Positions 19,481 through 26,594 of a stretch of 64,000 nt of DNA are shown here, piece after piece (position 1 is the stretch's first letter; each line of letters opens with the position of its first letter). The stretch lies in the NCBI GenBank assembly GCA_023395555.1, contig JAEWYQ010000049.1:1-64000 (forward strand), written 5' to 3'. This DNA comes from Bacillota bacterium. GTDB lineage: Bacteria; Bacillota; Clostridia; Lachnospirales; Lachnospiraceae. The notes under the pieces are model-generated. The model made no database searches and was not told the DNA's origin. It was given only the letters and a program-made list of their open reading frames with translations. The translations under genes and the position numbers were made by a program.

Positions 19481-20338
19481 CTAGAATTTGCGGCTTCCGG
19501 AGCTGTGAGAACGCCCGCCGCTGCTGGTGCCCCCGCGAAAACCGCTGGAGTTGAACCCACCGGATCCGGAATTCGTATTTTCCTTTGGTCTTCTCACACG
19601 GGTGACCTGGGTCCGGAGGTAATCATCCCTCCGGCCGATTAATCCCGAATGATTTTGTTCCATATAATTGGAACTGCCTGCGGTCATCCGGCCTCCGGAA
19701 TGATGAGCCATGACGGAGACGGTTATTGCGCCGATGATGACGGCCGCAAGAAGCTGAAACCATACATTTGTAATAAGACTTACGGCCTTGGAAGAGGATG
19801 AACCATATTCCGAAGTGTAATTATGATCGTAATTAAGCAGGGAATCGTCATTCATATAACCGGCGGAACGTTGAATATAGACCTGGAAAGCCTCATAATA
19901 ATTACCGTCGGACAGATCGGGGGAAATCTCATCAAGAATGGCATCGATGCGTTTGGAGTGAATGTAGGTTTCCGCCCGGCCGAAGCCTTCTATGGAGACG
20001 TCCCGGTTATATAAATCAACTAAGAGGTAGACCCGGTCCCCTGCAGGCTGCAGATCCTCCCAATCCTCAATATAGGTCTCCGCATAGGGGGCGTTTTTGT
20101 CGTTGTGGGTGAGGATTATGATATCGATATCGGCCTCGGCTCCATAATCAATACACATTTGCTCCAGATTTTCCTGCTGGGCTGTGGATAACACGCCTGC
20201 ATTATCATAGACATGTGGATAAACAGAGGAATCCTCTTCGGAGGCATATGCGCGAACCGCGGCGGCAGAGACGGCTGCGGCCATCAGCAGCAACAGTGCA
20301 AGCAGCGGCAGGGATTTGAATAGCATGAACTGTTTCAT
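19481..20338 (-). CDS. TPM-domain membrane protein (YdjH/YgcG-like)
   Basis: A 285-residue protein with a signal peptide (about 1-31), a TPM domain at about 40-170 (VYDNAGVLSTAQQENLEQM..., VYLLVDLYNRDVSIEGFG), a transmembrane helix at about 190-212 and a Gly/Ser-rich basic tail of the GGTSSGGRSHSSGSRKF kind. The TPM domain faces outside. Its start overlaps the end of the preceding zinc-ribbon gene by four bases (ATGA), so the two are translationally coupled. Corresponds to YdjH of the PspA system. Confidence 0.85.
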   Translation of the reverse strand: MKQFMLFKSLPLLALLLLMAAAVSAAAVRAYASEEDSSVYPHVYDNAGVLSTAQQENLEQMCIDYGAEADIDIIILTHNDKNAPYAETYIEDWEDLQPAGDRVYLLVDLYNRDVSIEGFGRAETYIHSKRIDAILDEISPDLSDGNYYEAFQVYIQRSAGYMNDDSLLNYDHNYTSEYGSSSSKAVSLITNVWFQLLAAVIIGAITVSVMAHHSGGRMTAGSSNYMEQNHSGLIGRRDDYLRTQVTRVRRPKENTNSGSGGFNSSGFRGGTSSGGRSHSSGSRKF

Positions 20339-21480
20339 GACAATGCACCTCCAATCAGAGTAAGCAGCTGAAAGAGCAGGAAGCTGCCGGCTGTCACACC
20401 GGCAAACCAGCCGAAGATCTTTCCCTTGCTTAAGGGCGGTTTGCCTACTATTTTGCCTGTTTGGCCATTCATGGCAAAGATGTGTTCTGTCTGCCTGTAA
20501 TCATAACATACCATCCAGATGGGAAGGAGGGCATAGTCTGCTTTCTTCTTGCGGATATGAATATCCTTGCGCCGGTATGAGACGGAGGAGTAGCCGCTGA
20601 TGGTGGAGGAGAGATAGTTATCCACGTAGGAGCCGACTCTCTGCTTAATCCGGGGCAGCATATCCTCATCGGTGAAATCATATTTTTCGGCGATGTATCC
20701 TGCCAGATAGGGCATATGGAAGGGTTTCAGATTATCATATTGATAAGGCTCCAGCTTATCCATCATACTATCCTCCATTTTACGGGAGGCATCGCAGGGA
20801 ATGCGGGAATAATTGAGATCCACCTTACGGTATACACTATAGTATTTTGTCTCGGTGTAGATCCAGTCGGCGTCGGAATAGGTGCGTACTCTGGTGCAGA
20901 TGGCCTCTGCCTCCCCCCGGCCGTTCATGTCATAGAGCCAGAAAGGTATGTACAGGCCTGTGATGTTCTTGATCCGGTCGGCGGTCATAAAATCCCTGGG
21001 GGTCAAACGTCCCTTTTTACACCATTTCTTGAAGGCTTCCTGGGCTTGCTCCTTGCTTATAGTGAAGGGGATTACCTTTGAAGGAGCCAGATTTCCGGTC
21101 AGGCGGTCGCTCAGCACCACACCTGCACCGCAGAAGCTGCAGGTTGTGGCAGCGGTGTTGGCCTCGGTGATCAGAACAGCACCGCAGTTCTTGCAATGAT
21201 ATTCGTGAGCTTCATGCTCCCGAAAGGTGGAATGGCTGCTGGGCTCATCATCGGTGCCGGCATCGGCATAATCATGGTCAAAGGCGGAATTGGCGGCCTT
21301 AATATCATCCTCGTTCATCTCATAGCGAAAATCGCCTTCTTCGCCTGAACCCGCCGCCCCCTTCCGGTTATCGATATTGTCTGTTCGTCCGCAGCTGGCA
21401 CAGCGCAGAGAGCCGGTCAGGGTATCAAAGGCCATGTCGGATCCGCAGTTGGGACATTTATAATGTATGACAGTAGACAT
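20335..21480 (-). CDS. TFIIB-type zinc-ribbon membrane protein (YdjG-like)
   Basis: A 381-residue protein with two zinc ribbons: CPNCG...CASCG at about 8-30 and CKNCG...CSFCG at about 95-118. A beta-rich middle domain and one C-terminal transmembrane helix (IFGWFAGVTAGSFLLFQLL) follow. The start at 21480 has a GGAGGGAACGC ribosome site; longer upstream frame is not supported. In B. subtilis the equivalent YdjG works with YdjH and YdjI on PspA localisation. Middle gene of the operon. Confidence 0.85.
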   Translation of the reverse strand: MSTVIHYKCPNCGSDMAFDTLTGSLRCASCGRTDNIDNRKGAAGSGEEGDFRYEMNEDDIKAANSAFDHDYADAGTDDEPSSHSTFREHEAHEYHCKNCGAVLITEANTAATTCSFCGAGVVLSDRLTGNLAPSKVIPFTISKEQAQEAFKKWCKKGRLTPRDFMTADRIKNITGLYIPFWLYDMNGRGEAEAICTRVRTYSDADWIYTETKYYSVYRKVDLNYSRIPCDASRKMEDSMMDKLEPYQYDNLKPFHMPYLAGYIAEKYDFTDEDMLPRIKQRVGSYVDNYLSSTISGYSSVSYRRKDIHIRKKKADYALLPIWMVCYDYRQTEHIFAMNGQTGKIVGKPPLSKGKIFGWFAGVTAGSFLLFQLLTLIGGALS

Positions 21481-21507
21481 GCGTTCCCTCCCTATTTGGC
21501 AAAATGC

Positions 21508-21597
21508 CCGCAAAGCAAGCCATCGGTTGTTTGCGGACATTTCATATATGTGTTCTGTCCCCCCCGCCGGCTTTTGCCGGTGCCTTGGGGGCGGTAA
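21508..21597 (-). other. Hairpins between pspA and the zinc-ribbon gene
   Basis: The 136-base spacer contains CCGCAAA/TTTGCGG (21508-21514 and 21530-21536) and a GC-rich fold around CCGGC-TTTTG-CCGG near 21567-21582, flanked by C5/G5 runs. No T-run follows in the reverse orientation, so partial termination or mRNA stabilisation of the abundant pspA message is more likely than full termination. Confidence 0.45.
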
Positions 21598-21616
21598 ATG
21601 TGTCACTGCATTGGGA

Positions 21617-22291
21617 TTATTGGTTCAGGCTGGCCTTTAATGCGGCAAGCTCATCGTCAATGTTGGAGGAAGAAGCATATTTATCCTTCAGATCCTCAAG
21701 GGTGCGGTCAGCGGAAGAGTTGTTCAGCTCTGCCATAGCATTGGCTTTATCCAGGGCTTTATCCGCCATATCTTCATATTTCTTAAAGCTGGCAATTGAG
21801 TCATTGGCGCTGGCGACGGAAGCACCCATCTTGTTGATGCGCTCCTGGGTCTTGGCAACGGCAAGCTTTCCTTTGATGATATCTCTGCGGGATTCCAGTT
21901 CATTGATGTCGCCTACCAGTTTGTCGTGCATCTCACGCATATGTGCCGCGTTGGAATGTGCCAGATTGTATGCCTCCTGAAGGCTGCCCTGCTTGCTGGT
22001 AAGGCTGGCCTTCTGCTCCAGAAACTTTCTGGCATCTGCCTCGTTGCCTGCTTCCAGTGCCTTGATGGCGTAGGTCTGCATCTTGTTGATTTCGTCGTTG
22101 CATTCATCCAGAACTCTTTTTGCTCTCTGTTCCTCTGCCATGATGGATGCGGTTTCGGCTTTTACCTTGCCGAGATCGGAATTGAGGTTTCTGAGGCACT
22201 GATCGATCATCTTCTCAGGATCCTCTGCCTTATCAAGCAATGCGTTGATGTTGCTGGACATAATGTCCTTGAAACGTGTTAAAATTCCCAT
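21617..22291 (-). CDS. pspA: PspA/IM30 family membrane-stress protein
   Basis: A 224-residue, almost entirely helical coiled-coil protein starting MGILTRFKDIMSSNINALLDKAEDPEKMI, the classical PspA/IM30 amphipathic helix 0 and its following motif. PspA forms ESCRT-III-like scaffolds that protect damaged membranes. The start at 22291 has a GGAGGATC ribosome site. It is the first gene of the reverse-strand pspA-ydjG-ydjH-ydjI set. Confidence 0.95.
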   Translation of the reverse strand: MGILTRFKDIMSSNINALLDKAEDPEKMIDQCLRNLNSDLGKVKAETASIMAEEQRAKRVLDECNDEINKMQTYAIKALEAGNEADARKFLEQKASLTSKQGSLQEAYNLAHSNAAHMREMHDKLVGDINELESRRDIIKGKLAVAKTQERINKMGASVASANDSIASFKKYEDMADKALDKANAMAELNNSSADRTLEDLKDKYASSSNIDDELAALKASLNQ

Positions 22292-22430
22292 AATATGATC
22301 CTCCATATGATATTGGTCACCAGAGCTTATCCGATAGGCTTTGCTGTGGAATAAGTTCTGATTGTATGATTGTATGGTTACCTGGCTGCCTGATGGGATA
22401 CCCAACTTTTGTGAATGCTTTATATGAATT

Positions 22431-22459
22431 AGTTTATTCCAAAAACAGTGAAGCGTCAA
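22431..22459 (-). promoter_or_regulatory. Candidate promoter for the pspA operon
   Basis: On the reverse strand TTGACG (22459-22454), a 17-base spacer and TAAACT (22436-22431). It lies 140 bases before the pspA start. An extracytoplasmic-function sigma site cannot be excluded. The 391-base divergent gap to the next gene otherwise holds only the forward promoter. Confidence 0.5.
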
Positions 22460-22579
22460 GTTAGAATATCGTTAGAATGATAAGAGGATGCTTAGGATGC
22501 TGCCTTTCTCACACTCACTTTAACAAAAGAGCTGTGACCAGCCTTCCTGAATGAGGAATGAGACAGGGATGGAATTTGG

Positions 22580-22608
22580 TTGTAATTCGAGAAATCCTGG
22601 TTTATAAT
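22580..22608 (+). promoter_or_regulatory. Promoter for the methyltransferase gene
   Basis: TTGTAA at 22580-22585, 17 bases, TATAAT at 22603-22608. This places the RNA start near 22615 and supports the ATG at 22683 over earlier in-frame codons. Confidence 0.65.
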
Positions 22609-22682
22609 AAAAAACAACTGTGACAATAGAGTATTCAAGAAAAAGATATTCGATTAGAAGAGAAATAGAAAGCGAGATTATT

Positions 22683-23555
22683 ATGTGGATTGCCAGTGAG
22701 TGGAAGGATTATGAAGTGATCGATACGTCCCGGGGGGAGAAGCTGGAACGCTGGGGGAAGTTTCACCTGGTACGCCCCGACCCGCAGGTGATCTGGGACA
22801 CCCCCAGAGCTCACCAGGGGTGGAAGAAGCCCAATGCCCATTACCATAGAAGCTCTAAGGGGGGCGGTGAATGGGAGTTTTTTGATTTGCCCAAGCAGTG
22901 GGATATTGCTTATAAAGAGCTGACCTTTCATTTGCAGCCCTTCAGCTTTAAGCATACAGGGCTGTTTCCGGAACAGGCCGTGAACTGGGACTGGTTTTCG
23001 GAGAAGATCCGGAATGCCGGAGGCGGAGGCCGGAGTGAAATCAGGGTGCTGAATCTCTTTGCTTATACAGGGGGAGCCACCTTGGCGGCGGCCAGGGCGG
23101 GGGCGGCGGTCACCCATGTGGATGCTTCCAAGGGCATGGTTACCTGGGCCAAGGAGAATGCCGCGGCTTCCGGGCTGGGCGAGGCACCGATCCGCTACAT
23201 CGTGGATGATTGTGTCAAATTCGTAGAGCGGGAGATCCGCCGGGGAAGCAAATACGATGCCATTATTATGGATCCTCCTTCCTATGGAAGAGGCCCCAAG
23301 GGGGAGATATGGAAGATCGAGGACAGTATCTATCCCTTCCTTCAGCTGTGTACTAAGCTGTTATCCGAGGCGCCTTTATTCTTTTTGCTTAATTCCTATA
23401 CGACGGGACTGCAGGCGGGGGTCCTGCATTATATGATATCGGAGGAGATCGGCAGGAAATACGGGGGAAGAGTTACGGCGGATGAGATCGGACTGCCGGT
23501 GACCCGAAGCGGGCTGGTGCTGCCCTGCGGCGCTTCCGGGAGATGGGAAGGATAG
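22683..23555 (+). CDS. Class I SAM-dependent methyltransferase, RlmI/RlmK-like
   Basis: A 290-residue methyltransferase. The SAM-binding motif is VLNLFAYTGGATLAAARAGA at about 122-141 and the catalytic DPPSYGRGPKG motif is at about 199-209; both resemble the 23S rRNA cytosine/guanine methyltransferases RlmI and RlmK. No PUA domain is present. It is monocistronic, with a promoter upstream and a terminator downstream. The start at 22683 (MWIASEWKDYEVIDTS) matches the family; the ribosome site is weak. The RNA target is not determined. Confidence 0.8.
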   Translation: MWIASEWKDYEVIDTSRGEKLERWGKFHLVRPDPQVIWDTPRAHQGWKKPNAHYHRSSKGGGEWEFFDLPKQWDIAYKELTFHLQPFSFKHTGLFPEQAVNWDWFSEKIRNAGGGGRSEIRVLNLFAYTGGATLAAARAGAAVTHVDASKGMVTWAKENAAASGLGEAPIRYIVDDCVKFVEREIRRGSKYDAIIMDPPSYGRGPKGEIWKIEDSIYPFLQLCTKLLSEAPLFFLLNSYTTGLQAGVLHYMISEEIGRKYGGRVTADEIGLPVTRSGLVLPCGASGRWEG

Positions 23556-23576
23556 CCGAAACTGAAAAATAAATGG

Positions 23577-23612
23577 AACACTATGGGAAGTTCATTTCTC
23601 ATAGTGTTTTTT
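23577..23612 (+). terminator. Intrinsic terminator after the methyltransferase
   Basis: AACACTATG (23577-23585) pairs with CATAGTGTT (23600-23608) with an internal mismatch region, followed by TTTTTAT. Confidence 0.8.
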
Positions 23613-23781
23613 ATGTGAAAAATTCCAATATTAATACGGTAAGTTCTTAAATGAAAATAAATATAGATTGGTATGTAACATTATATGCTTTTATTTCGTC
23701 TATTTATTTGTAAACCTATTGATAAAGGGTAATTTCATGATAAGAAGTGTGTCAGGAGATGCTTACGGGAAAGGAGAAGGG

Positions 23782-24297
23782 ATGGATCATACATCAGAGA
23801 AGCACAAGGAATTTATGGAAGAAATCTGTACTGCCACCTGGAAGGAGCTTTACCGCTTCGTTTATTATAAAGTGCAAAACAGGGAGGAGGCCCAGGACAT
23901 CACCCAGGAGACCTATGCCAGGGCGATTTCCTATCTGGAGAAGCACCGGGATGCGGTACTGAATTATGGGAATTATCTGAAAACAATTGCTATGAATATT
24001 ATAAGGGATCAATGGAGAAAGAAGCAGAAAGGGAGAAGAGCGGATGAAAGGGAGCTGGATACCCTGGAGATGGCAGGAGGGGATTTTACCGATGAAGTCA
24101 ATGAAAGAGCTGTGGTGGCGGAGGCGATGAAGCAGCTGACGGCAAAGCAGCAGGAGGTCATTACTCTCCGGATTATAAAAGGTTATTCTGCGGCGGATAC
24201 GGCAAAGATCATGGGCTGCAGGGAGGGAACGGTCAGGGTGATGCAGTATCGGGCCCTGCAGGCCTTGTCAGAGCTTCTGATGGAGAAGGAACAATAA
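23782..24297 (+). CDS. ECF-type RNA polymerase sigma factor
   Basis: A 171-residue sigma-70 family protein with only regions 2 and 4. Region 2 is at about 12-75 (ELYRFVYYKVQNREEAQDITQETYARA) and region 4 at about 110-165 (LTAKQQEVITLRIIKGYSAADTAKIMGCREGTVR-type helix-turn-helix). The ATG at 23782 follows AAAGGAG (23770-23776); an ATG at 23737 is also possible. The next gene, 12 bases downstream, is a membrane protein typical of a cognate anti-sigma factor. The regulon and signal are unknown. Confidence 0.9.
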   Translation: MDHTSEKHKEFMEEICTATWKELYRFVYYKVQNREEAQDITQETYARAISYLEKHRDAVLNYGNYLKTIAMNIIRDQWRKKQKGRRADERELDTLEMAGGDFTDEVNERAVVAEAMKQLTAKQQEVITLRIIKGYSAADTAKIMGCREGTVRVMQYRALQALSELLMEKEQ

Positions 24298-24309
24298 GGA
24301 GGTATGGGA

Positions 24310-25977
24310 ATGAAGAATAGAGAGAAAGCGATTTCCGATTATATTGACCAGCTTAATAAGGAAAGAAAACCGTCCCAGCATGGGGCTCAAGGCAATGATA
24401 TGGAAATGGAGCGCTTGATGAATACGGTTAGAAGGGTGAAAAGTCTTCGTCAGGAGGAAGCTTTGTCCGAAGGGAATCAGGAGGAGATGAGATCTGACCT
24501 TATAAGGAAGAAGCATTATTTACGGAGAAAGCCCGTAAGAGGCGCAGGTCTTCTTCTGGCAGCGGCGGCAGTCATTATGCTTTTGATGGCAGTGAGAATA
24601 TTTCTGCCCAGCGGAGGGGAGAACATGGTATATGCCATGGAAAAGGCCTTCCGGGAGGTGAAAGCTTATCATGGAGTTCTTATGGTGGAAGAGAGCAACG
24701 AACAGGGTGAGAAGCTGACCCAGGCAAAGCGGGAGGTATGGGCGGATGACCGCGGAAATTATTATGTCAAAGAGCTGGAAGGCACCGCCGAAGGTGTTAT
24801 AACCGTGAATAACGGAGAGAAAAAATGGCAGCTTCGTCCCCTGGAAAATGAGATCTGTCTGTTGCCGGCCTTCCCTGATGCTTACCGTTTCACTTTTGAA
24901 TTAGGGCAGGAGATAGAGGAAGTGAAGCTGGCACAAGCTGTCAAGGAGGCGGGGGAGGAAGTAATCGCCGGGCGGATGGCCGCTATTTTGGAAATCACCC
25001 CGGACGGAGGAGATACCTACCGCCTGTGGGTAGATCAGGAGACCAAGCTTCCCCTGCAGCGGGAGACGGCCATGCGGAATGCAATACAGTATCGGGTTAC
25101 CTATACCTCCATTGAATTCGCGGATGAGATTCCGCCCGCACTGCTCCGGTATCAGCTGCCGGAGGGATATGCGGAAGAGAATACGGAGGAAGAGCAGGTC
25201 ATAAATACCATTGAGGAAGCGGAAAATGTGGTGGATTTCCTGCCAAAGGTCACAAACCGGCTGCCGGAGGGATATACCTTGGCGAAGCTTGCCGTTCAGA
25301 AAAAACAGAACACTCTGAGCTTCTATTATACCGCCGGAGACGGCGGTAAAACCGTTGTAATCCGGCAGTCCAAAGCTCAGGAGGAATTCCGGGCGGATTC
25401 CATGGCCGCGTTGGGCCGGATCAGCGATAATACGGCAGAGCTTATGATAAAGCCCGGTGCCAATTCCGTTCGCTGGCAGGAGGGCGAACTGGAATTTGAC
25501 GTACTGGGAAATGTCAGCTTCGAGGAGCTTCTGCCATTTTTGGAAGAGATGGCAGAAGGTGAGATGGTACTTCCCGCTTCAGTATTTCCTTCTTCCGGCA
25601 CAATAGCCTCCCCCGGGGATAATCCGGAGGATGGAAAGGAGAAGGGGATGGAACCGGAAGTAAAGGTTGAAGTGGATCTTCCCGCAGAGGAAAATGAGCA
25701 GAAGAGTGTGGATGCCGGTCATTCTCCCTGGAAGCTGGATCCGGCAATGGTTGCCCAGGTCTTTGCAAGTCTCCTGCTCTCACCGGAGGGGATTGAAGGG
25801 GATTATCCCATCGCCTATGAGAATATTGAGATAACGGAGAATGACGGAAGGAAAGCGGTTGCTAAAATCAACGATAAAAACTCCATTGCCTCTTATGTGT
25901 ACCTGGAGCGTCTGGTCCGCAAGGATGAAACAGGAATATGGACTGTGACGGGTTATGAAAGGGCTGTGCCGGAATAG
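24310..25977 (+). CDS. Putative transmembrane anti-sigma factor with RseB/LolA-like outer domain
   Basis: A 555-residue protein: a cytosolic helical N terminus of about 75 residues that could hold the sigma factor, one transmembrane helix (about 78-99) and a large extracytoplasmic part. Residues about 105-275 resemble the MucB/RseB-LolA lipid-binding fold (MEKAFREVKAYHGVLMVEE, ...DQETKLPLQRE). A DUF4367-like domain follows at about 290-420, then an acidic linker and a small C-terminal domain. The ATG at 24310 sits seven bases after AAGGAGG; the ATG at 24304 is too close. Anti-sigma function is inferred from position and topology. Confidence 0.75.
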   Translation: MKNREKAISDYIDQLNKERKPSQHGAQGNDMEMERLMNTVRRVKSLRQEEALSEGNQEEMRSDLIRKKHYLRRKPVRGAGLLLAAAAVIMLLMAVRIFLPSGGENMVYAMEKAFREVKAYHGVLMVEESNEQGEKLTQAKREVWADDRGNYYVKELEGTAEGVITVNNGEKKWQLRPLENEICLLPAFPDAYRFTFELGQEIEEVKLAQAVKEAGEEVIAGRMAAILEITPDGGDTYRLWVDQETKLPLQRETAMRNAIQYRVTYTSIEFADEIPPALLRYQLPEGYAEENTEEEQVINTIEEAENVVDFLPKVTNRLPEGYTLAKLAVQKKQNTLSFYYTAGDGGKTVVIRQSKAQEEFRADSMAALGRISDNTAELMIKPGANSVRWQEGELEFDVLGNVSFEELLPFLEEMAEGEMVLPASVFPSSGTIASPGDNPEDGKEKGMEPEVKVEVDLPAEENEQKSVDAGHSPWKLDPAMVAQVFASLLLSPEGIEGDYPIAYENIEITENDGRKAVAKINDKNSIASYVYLERLVRKDETGIWTVTGYERAVPE

Positions 25978-26024
25978 ACCTGTCTGCGGGAGCGGCTTCA
26001 GACCATAGCGCGGGTTTCTGACAG

Positions 26025-26064
26025 AGCATCATGAAATCATGTATTACCGGGATTTCATGATGCT
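26025..26064 (+). terminator. Probable terminator after the anti-sigma gene
   Basis: A perfect 14-base stem, AGCATCATGAAATC/GATTTCATGATGCT with a 12-base loop, followed by CCTTTC. The T-run is poor, so termination may be partial. Confidence 0.55.
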
Positions 26065-26132
26065 CCTTTCAGCGGAGGAATAAATAAGGGGATATATGCT
26101 AAAACTTCTATAAGTAGGGTAAATTAATAAGA

Positions 26133-26594
26133 ATGGCTGGGTCATCTAAAATGAGAAATCGAGTGCAAAAAGCATATCAAAAATACAGGGATGTGATCTT
26201 ATATGTTTTCTTCGGCGGCTGTACGACGGCGATTAATCTGCTCACTTATTATGCCGGTACCAGGTATCTGAAGCTTGGCACGACAGCGGGGACCCTCCTG
26301 GCATGGTGGGTGGCGGTGGTTTTCGCCTATTTTACAAATCGAAGGCTGGTCTTTCATAGCAGCAATAAAGCCCTTGGCGCGGTTTTGCTGGAGATTTTCT
26401 TCTTTATTCTTTGCAGGCTGATGACCGGGCTGCTGGATGTTTTCGTCATGTACTTCTGCGTGGAACGGCTGGGCTGGCCGGATCTGATTATGAAGCCCTT
26501 GTCCAATCTGATTGTGATTTTAGCAAACTACATTGCCAGTAAATTTATTATATTTAAAAAGCATGATGAGGAAAGGCAGGAGAGCTCTAAGTGA
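26133..26594 (+). CDS. GtrA-family flippase-like membrane protein
   Basis: A 153-residue protein with four predicted transmembrane helices and the GtrA signature (FGGCTTAINLLTYY..., YFTNRRLVF). GtrA-type proteins such as GtcA are thought to move undecaprenyl-phosphate-linked sugars across the membrane. The gene overlaps the YfhO-like gene, and a GtrB-like transferase follows, giving a complete three-component glycosylation set. The start codon is uncertain (ATG 26133 or 26151) because no good ribosome site precedes either. Confidence 0.88.
   Translation: MAGSSKMRNRVQKAYQKYRDVILYVFFGGCTTAINLLTYYAGTRYLKLGTTAGTLLAWWVAVVFAYFTNRRLVFHSSNKALGAVLLEIFFFILCRLMTGLLDVFVMYFCVERLGWPDLIMKPLSNLIVILANYIASKFIIFKKHDEERQESSK

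Noticed and set aside
22620..22682. Longer start for the methyltransferase at 22620
   Set aside because: It would begin about five bases after the predicted RNA start and lacks similarity to the family; ATG 22683 fits.
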